Source: JAIVJZ01 sp035645695 (GTDB lineage: Bacteria; Acidobacteriota; Blastocatellia; Pyrinomonadales; Pyrinomonadaceae). From it: a DNA stretch of 64,000 bases. The notes below the pieces were generated by a model that did no database searches, was not told the DNA's origin, and was given only the letters and a program-made list of their open reading frames with translations. Shown here one piece after another: positions 25,991 through 35,075 of the stretch. The stretch is from contig DASQMC010000070.1 of assembly GCA_035645695.1 (NCBI GenBank), positions 62,001-126,000 of the forward strand, read 5' to 3'. A program made the position numbers and the translations under genes. Positions within the stretch are counted from its first letter, which is position 1; every line of letters starts with the position of its first letter.

Positions 25991-25998
25991 CAGCCTTT

Positions 25999-26241
25999 AT
26001 GGAAATCAATCTTCTGCTCACACTCGACCTACGGGAGCAGGCGGCGTTGCAGGCCGCGCTCGTCACGCACGGCGCGCCGGATCACCTGGTGACGCTCGCC
26101 CTGACGGGCGCGTGCCGCATCCCGACGCTCGACGATGCGCGCCGCCTGCGCCGCTGGCTCGTCGAAGCGCGCTCGGCCGGCGGCGCGGACTTCGCTTCGC
26201 TCGACGTGATCGAGGGCGCGCTCGTGCGGTTCGGAATTTGA
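25999..26241 (+). CDS. small hypothetical protein
   Basis: 80 residues: MEINLLLTLDLREQAALQAA to VIEGALVRFGI, mostly helical and soluble. No ribosome binding site is present because the palindrome occupies the upstream bases. An extended frame to 25912 reads through the repeat and is not credible. No family recognised. Confidence 0.6.
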   Translation: MEINLLLTLDLREQAALQAALVTHGAPDHLVTLALTGACRIPTLDDARRLRRWLVEARSAGGADFASLDVIEGALVRFGI

Positions 26242-26248
26242 AATCAAC

Positions 26249-26362
26249 GGGGAGAGGGTAAGGGGGAAGGGGTAAAGGATAAGGGTAAAGACAGGAGCCG
26301 GAGAGAGAATCGGACGACCTTCTCCTCCACCTTTACCCTTTACCCTTTGCCCCTTCACCTTT
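26249..26362. repeat. heptamer palindrome, unit GGGTAAA/GGGGAAG
   Basis: Left arm 26249-26290 and right arm 26330-26362, imperfect. Starts 7 nt after the stop of the 80-residue gene and ends 7 nt before the larA ATG. Confidence 0.85.
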
Positions 26363-26369
26363 TGAACTT

Positions 26370-27641
26370 ATGGCAAATGTCGAATTAGCTTACGGTCGGG
26401 GGCAGGTCTCTTTCGTCGATGACGACGGGCGCTTTCGAGTTCTCGCGCCGGAGGACGAGACAAAGGTGCGGCCGCTCTCCGACGCGGAGATGGGCGCGCT
26501 GATCGACGATCCCATCGACTCGCCGCCCCTCGAAGACATCATCTCGCCGAACGAGAGCGTGCTCATCGTCGTCTCGGACGCGACGCGCGCGACCGCCTCC
26601 GGGCAGGTCGTCAACCTGCTCATACGGCGTCTCATCCAACTCGGCGTCGCGCCCCACGATTTGCGCATCATCTTTGCCACGGGCATTCATCGCCCCGTCA
26701 ACGCGGCGGAGAAGCGCGAACTGCTCACGCCCTTCGTCCTCCAACGCATCCGCACGCTCGACCATGATGCGGAAGACGCGACGCAGCACGTCCAATTCGG
26801 CACGACCGAGGGCGGCACACCCGTCGAACTCAATCGCGCGCTGGCCGAACACGATCACGTGATCCTGACCGGCGCGATCAATTTTCACTATTTCGCGGGC
26901 TTCACGGGCGGGCGCAAAAGCATCTGCCCCGGCCTCGCCTCCGCGCGCTCGATTGCCGCAACCCACCTGCACGCTCTCGATTTCGAGACGGGCGCGCGGC
27001 GCGCGGGCGTCGGCACCGGAAGGCTCGACGGCAACGCCGTCCACGAAGAATGCGAGCGCATCGCGGCCGAGATCGCGCCGTCCTTTCTTCTCAACACGTG
27101 GACGAACGAGCGCGGCGAGGCCGTGCGCCTCTACGCGGGCGACTGGCGCGCGGCGCACCGTCTGGGCTGCGCCGAGTATGCGGACGCGCACACGATCAGG
27201 ATCGCGGAGAAGCGTCCTCTCGTCGTCGCGTCGTGCGGAGGCTGGCCGCACGACATCAACCTGATCCAGGCGCACAAGACGCTCGACATGGCCGCGCACG
27301 CCTGCCTCGAAGGCGGCACGATCATACTCGTCGCGGAGTGCGCCGACGGCACGGGGCGCGCCGATTTCCTCCAGTGGTTCGACGCCGAAAATTCGCATGC
27401 GCTGGCCGCGCGCCTGCGCGAAGCCTACGCCGTCAACGGACAGACCGCGTGGGCGCTTTTATCCAAAGCCGAACGCTTCAACGTCGTGCTCGTCTCCGGC
27501 CTCGACGCAACTGACGTGCGTCGCATGCGCATGACCCCGGCGCGCACGATTGCGGACGCGCTCGCCGAGGTTGAAGGCGGCGCGCGGCAGGAGGGTTACG
27601 TGATGCCCTACGGCGCGCGCTTCATGCCGGTCGTGGCTTGA
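26370..27641 (+). CDS. larA: lactate racemase-type nickel-pincer enzyme
   Basis: LarA/DUF2088 family; racemises lactate or a related 2-hydroxyacid with a nickel pincer cofactor. Visible: the nucleotide-like motif VSDATRATAS, FATGIHRP with a catalytic His, a later catalytic-type His region, and FTGGRKSICPG with the pincer-attaching Lys (K183). 423 residues is typical. The cofactor genes larB, larC and larE are not in the window. Downstream of a palindrome and without a clear ribosome binding site. Confidence 0.88.
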   Translation: MANVELAYGRGQVSFVDDDGRFRVLAPEDETKVRPLSDAEMGALIDDPIDSPPLEDIISPNESVLIVVSDATRATASGQVVNLLIRRLIQLGVAPHDLRIIFATGIHRPVNAAEKRELLTPFVLQRIRTLDHDAEDATQHVQFGTTEGGTPVELNRALAEHDHVILTGAINFHYFAGFTGGRKSICPGLASARSIAATHLHALDFETGARRAGVGTGRLDGNAVHEECERIAAEIAPSFLLNTWTNERGEAVRLYAGDWRAAHRLGCAEYADAHTIRIAEKRPLVVASCGGWPHDINLIQAHKTLDMAAHACLEGGTIILVAECADGTGRADFLQWFDAENSHALAARLREAYAVNGQTAWALLSKAERFNVVLVSGLDATDVRRMRMTPARTIADALAEVEGGARQEGYVMPYGARFMPVVA

Positions 27642-27667
27642 ATCAGGTTGCAGCTATAAAACAAGAA

Positions 27668-27705
27668 ACGCAGGGCATGGAGAGAAGGCTCTCCGTGCCC
27701 TGCGT
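27668..27705. terminator. bidirectional terminator
   Basis: 17-bp near-perfect stem (27668-27684 with 27689-27705) between larA (+) and the WGxxGxxG gene (-). Confidence 0.8.
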
Positions 27706-27752
27706 TGTAGCGTGCGATTATCGTCTTCCTGACGGGTCTTGACGGTCTTCGG

Positions 27753-28049
27753 TTATCTGCGGTCGTTCGCGTCGCGCGCGTTGTGCGTGTCGCGAACGTG
27801 AACTTCCTTTTTCTTGCGCGGCATCAGGCCGAGCAGTCCGGCGAGACCGAGCAGGCCGAGCCAGCCCCAGTCCGTATCCTCGTCGCGGTCGGCCGTCCTC
27901 ACCTCGCGCCGGTCGTCCCTGTCGCCCGCGCGGTTCGCGTTGTTGTTATCATTGTTTTGTGCGACTGCCGCGCCCGCGCTCGCAAGCAGGGTCAGGCTGA
28001 GCAGGCCGACTCTCAGGAATTTGGAAAACCTTCCGACGTTCATCATCAA
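27753..28049 (-). CDS. WGxxGxxG-type small membrane protein
   Basis: 98 residues. Signal-like N-terminus (FLRVGLLSLTLLASAGAAVA), an Asn/Asp/Arg-rich linker, and DTDWGWLGLLGLAGLLGLMP followed by RKKKEVH. This Trp-Gly plus hydrophobic plus basic end is the known WGxxGxxG sorting-type C-terminus. First gene, from the left, of a run of minus-strand stress genes; it lies last in transcription. Confidence 0.8.
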   Translation of the reverse strand: MMMNVGRFSKFLRVGLLSLTLLASAGAAVAQNNDNNNANRAGDRDDRREVRTADRDEDTDWGWLGLLGLAGLLGLMPRKKKEVHVRDTHNARDANDRR

Positions 28050-28117
28050 ACATTCCTCCCCGTGGTTTTGTAGCGGCCGGAGCCGCGAAATTATCGACCG
28101 GATATTTTCAGGTCGCG

Positions 28118-29209
28118 TTAAAGGTCGAGCGGATCGTCGTTTTGCGCCGATGCGCGTGCGCCGCGCGCCTTGTTGCCCTGATCTATCGGCTCGACGCTGA
28201 CATCCGTGCGGCGCAGAGTTTCGTGTACGGTCTCGGTGTGCTGTTCCACTTCCTTGTTGACCACGATCTCTTCGACGACGCGCGCCTTCTTCTTCACAAC
28301 TAACTCTTCATATGCCTCTCTGATCTCGACGAGTGATTCCTTGAAAGCCTCCGACTCCGTGCCGTGGAAAGTGTAATCGACGGGGCGACGCTCGACGTTG
28401 ACGTGTTCATCGCGCAGTTCGACGTTCTCGACGACGGGCTTCTCCGACACGTGCGTCTCGACACGCACGCCGCCGCGCTCCACCTCGCGCTTGCTCACCT
28501 GCAACTGCTCCTCGATGACGGGGACGGCAACCTGACCCTGCGCGGCGCGCGCGTCGGCCACCGGACGTTGATGCTCCGCCGTCATTTCCGACGAATCGGC
28601 TTTCATTTGACTGCCGCCCGCGAAAGCGTTGTAAGCGGTGTTCGTAGCGTTCGAGTCGAACCCGCTCCAGCCTTCGTCGCGCCACTCGGCGGCGCGCTTA
28701 TCGATCTCCACCGCGCCGTGTTGCTTCATAATGGCGACCGCGCGCTCCGCCTTCTCGTCCGACGCATCGACGCTGATGAGCGTTCCGCCGCGCCGCACGC
28801 CTTCGGCATAATAGTTGGCGTCGTCTTCGGGCACGCCGAGACGCGTCAGGCCGCTGATCAAACCCCCGGCGGTTGCGCCGATCCCCGCGCCCGCGATGAT
28901 GGCGGCAAGCGGCCCGGCCGCAAGCACGGGGCCGATGCCCGGAATCGCCAGCGACGTGAGGCTCAGGAGCAGTCCGGCGAGGCCGCCGATGGCCGCGCCC
29001 GTGCCCGCGCCCATCGCCATGTCTTTAATCTGTTCTTCCCCGTCCTCTTCGACGTAGGCGACCGTTTCGCCCTGCCTGTTGTCCTGCCCGTCCATCTTCT
29101 TCGACATAACGCTGATGTCGTCGCGCCGGAAGCCCTCGCCCACGAGTGCCTGCACCACGCTCTGCGCCTCGGCGCGATTATCAAACAACCCGATCACAGT
29201 TTTCGCCAT
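28118..29209 (-). CDS. YflT-type stress protein with YsnF/AvaK domain
   Basis: About 363 residues. The N-terminal KTVIGLFDNRAEAQSVVQAL fits the YflT/GsiB-type general stress domain. A Gly/Ala-rich hydrophobic stretch (IGPVLAAGPLAAIIAGAGIG) follows, then from about 210 the DUF2382 (YsnF/AvaK) repeats: VIEEQLQVSKREVERGGVRV, RDEHVNVERRPV and EEIVVNKEVEQHTETV. Role unknown; the family is linked to stress and desiccation. ATG 29209 with GGGGAG upstream is chosen over the longer frame. Probably one of a co-regulated set. Confidence 0.85.
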   Translation of the reverse strand: MAKTVIGLFDNRAEAQSVVQALVGEGFRRDDISVMSKKMDGQDNRQGETVAYVEEDGEEQIKDMAMGAGTGAAIGGLAGLLLSLTSLAIPGIGPVLAAGPLAAIIAGAGIGATAGGLISGLTRLGVPEDDANYYAEGVRRGGTLISVDASDEKAERAVAIMKQHGAVEIDKRAAEWRDEGWSGFDSNATNTAYNAFAGGSQMKADSSEMTAEHQRPVADARAAQGQVAVPVIEEQLQVSKREVERGGVRVETHVSEKPVVENVELRDEHVNVERRPVDYTFHGTESEAFKESLVEIREAYEELVVKKKARVVEEIVVNKEVEQHTETVHETLRRTDVSVEPIDQGNKARGARASAQNDDPLDL

Positions 29210-29328
29210 TTTCCAGCTCCCCTTTCTGTTTACAACCGGCGCGCTCCTAATCGGCGTGCCCGGTGATAATTCAAACGCCGCATCACACAAACGTTTCATC
29301 AAACGGCGGGCTACTCAATTCAACTCGA

Positions 29329-30066
29329 CTAAACGCCCGGCGCGTCCGGGCTGCCTACGCGCCCTCTCGTCAAGTGGGTATCGTCGTCGTCTTCGCCCAC
29401 GCGCTCGACCACGGCCTCTTCGCTCCTGAGAGTCACGCGTTGCGGCTTGTAAGTCTCGATCTCGCCCTTCGTGATGTGCAGTTCCTCTTTCAACATCAGG
29501 CGCTTTTCCACCACCAACACTTCTTCGAGCAGCGAGATGATCATCGTGTTGCCGACATGCCGGACGGGCACGGGCGCATCGACGACGCGGTTGATGGGCA
29601 CGCGCTTGACCTGCACCTCTTCACGCATCAGCGGTTCGTCCACCACCTCCTCGCGCTCGTGCACGACCTTCCTGACACGCACGCCGCCCGTCTGCACCTT
29701 GCGCTTCTCCACTTCGAGCGTCTCGGCGACGACGGGCATCACGATGCGTTCCTCCGCGCGCGTGCGGTGCGGTGTGACGAGTGTTTCGTCGCCCCCGCCG
29801 TCGCCCGCAATTTCGCGGCTTTGCGGGCGCGCGATTTCCGAGAGGCTGAAGGGAAGAATGAAACTGCCGTCGTCCTGCAAGACCAATTCCTCCACCGGCA
29901 CGTAAGCCTGTCGCCCGTCTTCGAGATGAACGAGCACTTCGGGGCGCCCGCCCTCGCGCGTCTGCGGCGCGACGGTGTCGATGCGCCCGCGCAGGCCGTC
30001 GCGGTCGGTGATGAATGCGCTCTTCTGTCCTCCTGCTGTTGCTGCTGTGGCTCTCGTTTGACTCAT
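29329..30066 (-). CDS. YsnF/AvaK-domain protein with PRC-barrel-like N-terminus
   Basis: 245 residues. N-terminal part (SAFITDRDGLRGRIDTVAPQ, VLVHLEDGRQAYVPVEELVL) resembles a PRC-barrel-like beta domain. The C-terminal half has the DUF2382 pattern (VVAETLEVEKRKVQTGGVRV, EEVVDEPLMREEVQVKRVPI, EELHITKGEIETYKPQRVTL). No membrane segment, so likely soluble. Middle gene of the stress cluster. Confidence 0.8.
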   Translation of the reverse strand: MSQTRATAATAGGQKSAFITDRDGLRGRIDTVAPQTREGGRPEVLVHLEDGRQAYVPVEELVLQDDGSFILPFSLSEIARPQSREIAGDGGGDETLVTPHRTRAEERIVMPVVAETLEVEKRKVQTGGVRVRKVVHEREEVVDEPLMREEVQVKRVPINRVVDAPVPVRHVGNTMIISLLEEVLVVEKRLMLKEELHITKGEIETYKPQRVTLRSEEAVVERVGEDDDDTHLTRGRVGSPDAPGV

Positions 30067-30112
30067 CGTTATTCCTTTCTCGTGCGTTCGGCGACGCTTC
30101 TGCTTGTTCTCA

Positions 30113-30349
30113 CTAAAACAGGAATCGTATGGTGACGATCACGGAGACGAGCGCGGCCAGAATCACTATCAAGAGGAGCGGGAGCGGTAATCTCGCGCGC
30201 CCCGAAGGGCGTTCGTAAACGCCGACCGTGCGTGTTGTCGTCGCCGTCGGCCGCCCTGCCTGCTCTGACTCGACGCGTTGCGCCGTGCGCCGTGTCGCGT
30301 CGCCCGCCTCTGATTTGAATGCCATCGCCGGAAGTTTGTCGTCGTTCAT
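30113..30349 (-). CDS. small tail-anchored protein
   Basis: 78 residues: a polar basic N-terminus (MNDDKLPAMAFKSEAGDATR) and a C-terminal membrane helix (LPLPLLLIVILAALVSVIVT). Ends RFLF. Start at 30349 rather than the longer frame because AAGGCGG lies upstream. Co-oriented with the YsnF-type genes. Confidence 0.65.
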   Translation of the reverse strand: MNDDKLPAMAFKSEAGDATRRTAQRVESEQAGRPTATTTRTVGVYERPSGRARLPLPLLLIVILAALVSVIVTIRFLF

Positions 30350-30482
30350 CAAGCCGCCTTTTGTTCCGCCCCGTTCGAGATTCCGACGCGCCGCGCGGCG
30401 CACTAACAAAAGCTACCCGTCGCTCCCGATGCGTAATGCCGGACGACGCTCGCACTCACCGGGCAGGGGGCGCCGTCAGACT

Positions 30483-30529
30483 TCCGTGCGCGCGCCCGAA
30501 GTCTGAATGACTTCGGGCGCGCGCACGGA
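30483..30529 (-). terminator. terminator after the YsnF-type gene
   Basis: A perfect 21-bp stem (30483-30503 with 30509-30529), 5-nt loop, 10 bp from the stop of the gene ending at 30540. Isolates that gene from the three that follow it in transcription. Confidence 0.8.
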
Positions 30530-30539
30530 GATTCGTCTC

Positions 30540-31475
30540 TTACCGATCTCTATCCGAACCGGTTGACTTGTCCGTGGTGACATCCTGCACGTCAACGTCA
30601 GTGCGCCGCACCGTGTCGCGCACGGTTTCCGTGTGCTCCTCGACCTGCTTGTTGACGACCACTTCTTCGACGACGTGCGCCGTCTTGGCAACGACAGGCA
30701 CTTCGGCGCGCTCCGTGATTTCAAGCGTGCCTTCGCGGAAAGCATTGTCGGCGTCCGTCACCGGGCGATCAACCGGGCGGCGTTCGACATGCACGCGCTC
30801 CTCGCGCAGTTGCACTTCCGCCGTGACCGGCTTCTCCTCCACGCGGCTCTCGACGCGCACGCCGCCGCGCTCCACCTCGCGCTTGCCAACTTCCAACTCT
30901 TCCTCGACCACCGGGATCGTCGTCTCGCCGCGATAGACGTGCTCGCCCTTGTTGTCGTTCCACTCCTGCTCGAAGTGTTTGGCGTCCTCGTCCGAACGCG
31001 GGTTAAAGCCCATCACGATGCCGCCCTCTTTGACGCCCGCCTCATACTCCTTCGCGCGGTCTTCGGGGATGCCCGAGCCGACCATCGCGCCGATCAGTCC
31101 GCCGGCCGCGCCGCCCGCGCCCGCGCCGACGAGCGCGCCCGCCAGCGGCCCCGCCACGAGCAGGCCGAGACCCGGCAACGCTACGCTCGTGCCGATGGCG
31201 GCAATCGCTCCGAGAATCGCGCCGGTCGTGCCGCCGATGGCCGAACCCTTGCCCGCGCCTTCGAGCGCCTTGCTGCCGAGTTCCGTGTCGGCGGCGTCGC
31301 TGCCTTCCGGGTAATATTTATTGCGAGTCTCATCCGACATGATGACGTTGATCTCGTCTTTGCTGTAGCCGCGCTCTGAAAGTGAAGCGTAAGCGCGCTC
31401 GGCGCTCTCCCTGTCTCGGAACATGCCCGTCATAACTTCCGAGCGTTTCTGCGTCGAACCGGTTGAACTTGCCAT
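30540..31475 (-). CDS. glycine-zipper stress protein with YsnF/AvaK domain
   Basis: 311 residues. N-terminus MTGMFRDRESAERAYASLSE is a YflT-like domain. About 85-140 is a Gly-zipper membrane-like segment (GLGLLVAGPLAGALVGAGAG). DUF2382 covers about 190-290 (VVEEELEVGKREVERGGVRV, VVVNKQVEEHTETVRDTVRR). A shorter paralogue that stops before DUF2382 is at 48736-49290. Leader of the minus-strand cluster and divergent from the next genes. Confidence 0.85.
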   Translation of the reverse strand: MASSTGSTQKRSEVMTGMFRDRESAERAYASLSERGYSKDEINVIMSDETRNKYYPEGSDAADTELGSKALEGAGKGSAIGGTTGAILGAIAAIGTSVALPGLGLLVAGPLAGALVGAGAGGAAGGLIGAMVGSGIPEDRAKEYEAGVKEGGIVMGFNPRSDEDAKHFEQEWNDNKGEHVYRGETTIPVVEEELEVGKREVERGGVRVESRVEEKPVTAEVQLREERVHVERRPVDRPVTDADNAFREGTLEITERAEVPVVAKTAHVVEEVVVNKQVEEHTETVRDTVRRTDVDVQDVTTDKSTGSDRDR

Positions 31476-32045
31476 CTGTTAATTCTCCTTAGACTTATGT
31501 ATGATTTTTTCAATTCACAAAGCGGGCGAAGCCGAAAAATAATCTTCCATTCGCTCCGCCCGGTGTACGGTTTTGCGTCGCCGACGCATTCCGAGAGCCT
31601 CTTGTGCAAGGAGCGTACCTAAGCGGCGAGAGCACGCACAGCGCGAGCGCCTCCCGGCCGGGCACGCGCGAGCCGCGACCCGCGTTATTGCGAGCAGTGT
31701 GTGAGGCCATTTTCCCGCGCCAACCGGCAACGAGCCTGACCGGGCGCGAGACGAGGCGGAGACGCGCGCCTGCCCGCCCCATGCACTACCGGAAGCAATT
31801 CGAGGCGTTGGCGGAAGCGTCATTCGTGTACAATCGTCGCCGCGCCCGCCGCGAACTCGTCCGCCCGTCGATCAGGGTAAGGACGCGCACTAGCGAAATG
31901 GAGGCCGACCGTGCGCCGCGAGGAAAGGCACGCGGTTGGGAACCGGGCACCTGTCGTCAACCGTTCGCGATCAGATGCGGCGCGCACTTTGTCCCGGTCG
32001 CGCGGCGAACCCGAAAAATTTTGTGTCCGGAGAAGGAGAGCAAAA
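31476..32045. other. 570-bp gap with no recognised gene
   Basis: Frames here give only Arg-rich, biased sequences (for example a plus-strand frame from 31604) with no family features. I see no tRNA, terminator or clear promoter. It is the divergent control region of the stress gene at 31475 and the secreted protein at 32046. Confidence 0.6.
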
Positions 32046-32741
32046 GTGAAAGCAATCATTAACGTGTTCCGACTCGCGCTCGTTTTATCGATGTGTGCGA
32101 TAGGCGTGAGCGCGCAGGATGCGACCGCCGGATCGGCGGCGGCGACGACAACGGCGGCGGGCGATTCGCGCGTGGCTTTGACGGAGGCGGCCACGGCTTT
32201 CGACGCGGCGGGGCGCGTCGCGCTCGGCGGCCGACTTCGCACGGTCGCGCTCGCGGGCACGCAGGACGCCCCGACGCGCAACGTGCTCATCGCCATCGAA
32301 AATCGCAGCCCCTTTTTCTACAACTACGTCTCCGGTTCGGCCACCTTTTATGACACGGGCGGCGTGCGTTGCGGCGAAGGCATGTGGAAGCTGGCGACGC
32401 TGGCCGTCGGCGAAGTTGCAGAGGTGGACACGCCGGGGCTGCGCCTGACCTGTACGCCCGCGACGTGGCGCATCGTCGCCGTCAACCTGCTGACGCGTTC
32501 GAGCGACGTGGCGAAACCCGACAGCGGCATGCCGCCCGCGACCGACGGCGCAATGCCCGCGGCGACAATGGGCGCACCTGTGACGACGAGCGCAGCCGCG
32601 CCGGGCGTCTCCACGGCGTCGGCCATGCCGCGTCTCGAAATCAACATCAACGGCAGGACGCTCCCGCTGCAAATCGGCAACCCGCTCGAGATCATCGTCG
32701 GCAACGAGCGCGTGAACATCGTCGTCACGCCCGTTCCCTGA
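32046..32741 (+). CDS. secreted protein of unknown function
   Basis: 231 residues from GTG 32046 with AAGGAG seven bases upstream. Signal peptide FRLALVLSMCAIGVSAQ. The mature part has NVLIAIENRSPFFYNYVSGS and VRCGEGMWKLATLAVGEVAE with two Cys (CGEG, LTCTP) that might pair. An Ala/Pro/Thr-rich linker leads to a short C-terminal beta segment (RLEININGRTLPLQIGNPLE). Beta-rich and probably periplasmic; not recognised. Confidence 0.7.
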   Translation: MKAIINVFRLALVLSMCAIGVSAQDATAGSAAATTTAAGDSRVALTEAATAFDAAGRVALGGRLRTVALAGTQDAPTRNVLIAIENRSPFFYNYVSGSATFYDTGGVRCGEGMWKLATLAVGEVAEVDTPGLRLTCTPATWRIVAVNLLTRSSDVAKPDSGMPPATDGAMPAATMGAPVTTSAAAPGVSTASAMPRLEININGRTLPLQIGNPLEIIVGNERVNIVVTPVP

Positions 32742-32747
32742 CATGCC

Positions 32748-32851
32748 TACTCTGTGCCCCCTGCGGTGTTCTCTGTGACTCTGCGGTGAATGCCGGATAA
32801 TCAAGCATTCACCACCGCAGACACAGAGGACATTGCAGGGGGCACAGAGTA
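32748..32851. repeat. palindrome of CTCTGYG-type units
   Basis: Left arm 32748-32793 and right arm 32804-32851 pair over more than 40 bp with a few mismatches. Units are less regular than elsewhere (CTCTGTG, CTCTGCGG). Begins 6 nt after the stop of the secreted protein; 52 nt separate it from the next ATG. Confidence 0.8.
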
Positions 32852-32903
32852 AGGCGGGGAATTAGGGCGCTACTAAAAGATAGGATTTGTCTACAAGTTA
32901 CTT

Positions 32904-34331
32904 ATGAGTCGTCATCACGAAGGAATCCTGGAACGAGGTCGCGCGCGCACGGCGGCATCGGACGAAGACGTGCTCGCCTCCCTGCGCGAGATCGTCGGAG
33001 CGGAGAACGTGCTCGTCGATGCGGAGAAGGTCGAGCCTTACGCGGCCGACGCGGTGAAGGAGAAGTTTCCGCCCGAAGCCGTCCTGCTGCCGCGGACAAC
33101 GGTCGAAGTCGCGGCGATTCTCAAACTCGCCAACGAACGCCGTTTTCCCGTCACGGCGCGCGGCGGCGGCGTAGGCTACACGGGCGGCGCGGTGCCAATC
33201 GAGGGCGGCGTCGTCATCGGCACGGATCGCATGAACCGCATCCGAGAGGTGAACGCCGACGATCTCTACGTCGTCACCGAACCGGGCGTGACGACCTACG
33301 CGTTGCAGCAAGCGGTGGAGGCCGAGGGCGTGTTCTACCCGCCCGACCCCGCCTCTTACAAAACTTCCTTCATCGGCGGCAACATCGCGGAGAACGCGGG
33401 CGGCATCCGCTCGGCGAAGTACGGCGTGACGAAGCATTACGTGATCGGCCTCGAAGTCGTGACGCCGACGGGCGACGTGATCCGCACCGGCGGCCTGACG
33501 AGCAAGAACGTCGTCGGCTTCGACCTCACCGGACTCATCTGCGGCTCGGAAGGCATGCTCGGCATCATCACCGAAGCGACGCTCAGGCTCTTGCCTTTGC
33601 CGGAGACGACGCGCACCGTGCGCGCGACGTTCCGCACGATGTCGGAGGCGTGCGCCTGCGTGCCGCGCTTCAATCGCGCACGCGTGACGCCGGTGGCGAT
33701 TGAGGTGCTTGACAGGAACGCCATCGCGGCGGTCGAGACGGAGTTTGCATTCGGCTTCGGCGCGGAGGCGGGCGCGCTCTTGCTCGTCTCGGTTGACGGT
33801 CACGTGTCGGAGGTCGAGCGCGACGCGCTCATCTGCGAGCGGGTCGTGCGCGAAGGCGGCGGCTTCGACGTGATGCGCTCCGAGACGCGCGAGGAGGAGG
33901 AACGCCTCTGGGACGTGCGCCGCGCGATCTCGCCCGCGCTCAAAAAATTCGGCACGATGAAGTTTAACGAGGACGTGGTGGTGCCGCGTTCGCGCGTGCC
34001 CGAACTCGTCGCGCGCGTCGAAGAGATCGGGCGTCTGCACGACACGTTCGTCGTCAACTTCGGCCACGCGGGCGACGGCAACATCCACGTCAACTTCATG
34101 TGCGACCGCGACGACCCGGAAGCCATGCGCCGCGCGCGCGCCGCCGTTCGCGACACCTTCGCCTTTTCCGTCGAACTCGGCGGCACGATCAGCGGCGAGC
34201 ACGGCATCGGTTACGTCAAAGCCCCCTATCTCGACATGGCGCTCGGCGCGGCGACCATCGACGCCATGAAGCAGATCAAGCGCGCGCTCGACCCGAACGG
34301 AATTTTGAATCCGGGCAAGATGTTTGTGTAA
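32904..34331 (+). CDS. glcD: FAD-linked oxidase, GlcD/lactate-glycolate type
   Basis: 475 residues. FAD-binding PCMH domain with PRTTVEVAAILKLANERRFP, ARGGGVGYTGGAVPIEGGVV, and NIAENAGGIRSAKYGVTKHY. The C-terminal cap includes FVVNFGHAGDGNIHVNF and GTISGEHGIGYVKAPYL, typical of GlcD. Oxidises 2-hydroxyacids such as glycolate or D-lactate and feeds electrons to quinone via partners (GlcE/GlcF) that are absent here. With larA 5 kb away it could form a lactate route, but that is inference. Confidence 0.9.
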   Translation: MSRHHEGILERGRARTAASDEDVLASLREIVGAENVLVDAEKVEPYAADAVKEKFPPEAVLLPRTTVEVAAILKLANERRFPVTARGGGVGYTGGAVPIEGGVVIGTDRMNRIREVNADDLYVVTEPGVTTYALQQAVEAEGVFYPPDPASYKTSFIGGNIAENAGGIRSAKYGVTKHYVIGLEVVTPTGDVIRTGGLTSKNVVGFDLTGLICGSEGMLGIITEATLRLLPLPETTRTVRATFRTMSEACACVPRFNRARVTPVAIEVLDRNAIAAVETEFAFGFGAEAGALLLVSVDGHVSEVERDALICERVVREGGGFDVMRSETREEEERLWDVRRAISPALKKFGTMKFNEDVVVPRSRVPELVARVEEIGRLHDTFVVNFGHAGDGNIHVNFMCDRDDPEAMRRARAAVRDTFAFSVELGGTISGEHGIGYVKAPYLDMALGAATIDAMKQIKRALDPNGILNPGKMFV

Positions 34332-34460
34332 TTGTCAGTAGTCCGTTGTCCGTTGTCCGTTGCCGGTCGCCCTCGCGCGAATGGCTAAAGATGGAATTGC
34401 TCAATCGACGACAGACAAAGAACAACTGACAACTGACAACTGACAACTGACAACGGACAG
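34332..34460. repeat. heptamer palindrome, unit TTGTCMG
   Basis: Five units each side: TTGTCAG, TAGTCCG, TTGTCCG (twice), TTGCCGG at 34332-34366, and AACTGAC (four times), AACGGAC at 34424-34458 plus AG. The first unit follows the glcD TAA directly; the end is 5 nt before the next ATG. Confidence 0.95.
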
Positions 34461-34465
34461 CTTTC

Positions 34466-35044
34466 ATGCTCTCAACCTTACTCGAACTCCAACGCTTGAA
34501 ACGGCTCGACCGGACGGGCTGGGTGTTGCGCGGGCTTGCGCCGGGCGCGGAGTCCGTGGCGGCGCACAGTTACGGCGTGGCGTTCACGGCGATGCTTCTG
34601 GCGGACGAGACGCGTGCGCGCGGCGTCGAAGTGGATGTCGAGCGCGTGTTGCGCGTCGCGCTGCTGCACGATCTGGCCGAGGCGCGCACGGGCGACATGC
34701 CGCGCACGATGGCTTTGTACTACGGCGCGGAGGCGCGTCGAGCCGCCGAGCGCGCGGCGTTCGACGACATGGTGCGCGGTCTGGGCGCGGGGCGGGCGGC
34801 GGACTACGCGTCGCTCCACGAAGATTACGAGGCGCGCGAGAGTTTGGAGGCGCGTCTGGTGAAGGCGGCCGACATTCTGGACTTGCTGGCGCAGGCTTTA
34901 GCGTTCGAGCGCGCGGGCGCACGCGAACTGGAGGAGTTTTGGGAAGGCGCGCGCGAGCGCGATTTCGGATTGGAGGGTGCGGCAAAGGAAGTCGTCGCGG
35001 AAATGTTCGGCGCGCTCGTCGCGGCGCGCGAGGCGTTGCGGTAA
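34466..35044 (+). CDS. HD-domain phosphohydrolase
   Basis: 192 residues. HD metal motifs: H in AAHSYGVAF, HD in LLHDLAEARTGDMP and D in VKAADILDLLAQ. The length and the EARTGDMP sequence resemble the YfbR/HDDC2 5'-nucleotidase type, which hydrolyses (deoxy)nucleoside monophosphates. No ribosome binding site since the repeat ends 5 bp upstream. Confidence 0.85.
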   Translation: MLSTLLELQRLKRLDRTGWVLRGLAPGAESVAAHSYGVAFTAMLLADETRARGVEVDVERVLRVALLHDLAEARTGDMPRTMALYYGAEARRAAERAAFDDMVRGLGAGRAADYASLHEDYEARESLEARLVKAADILDLLAQALAFERAGARELEEFWEGARERDFGLEGAAKEVVAEMFGALVAAREALR

Positions 35045-35075
35045 GAGCGCGCGGGCGGCATCATTCGGAGAAGGA

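Noticed and set aside
31604..32062. 152-residue plus-strand frame in the 570-bp gap
   Set aside because: Arg/Ser-rich, no start signal and overlaps the real start at 32046.
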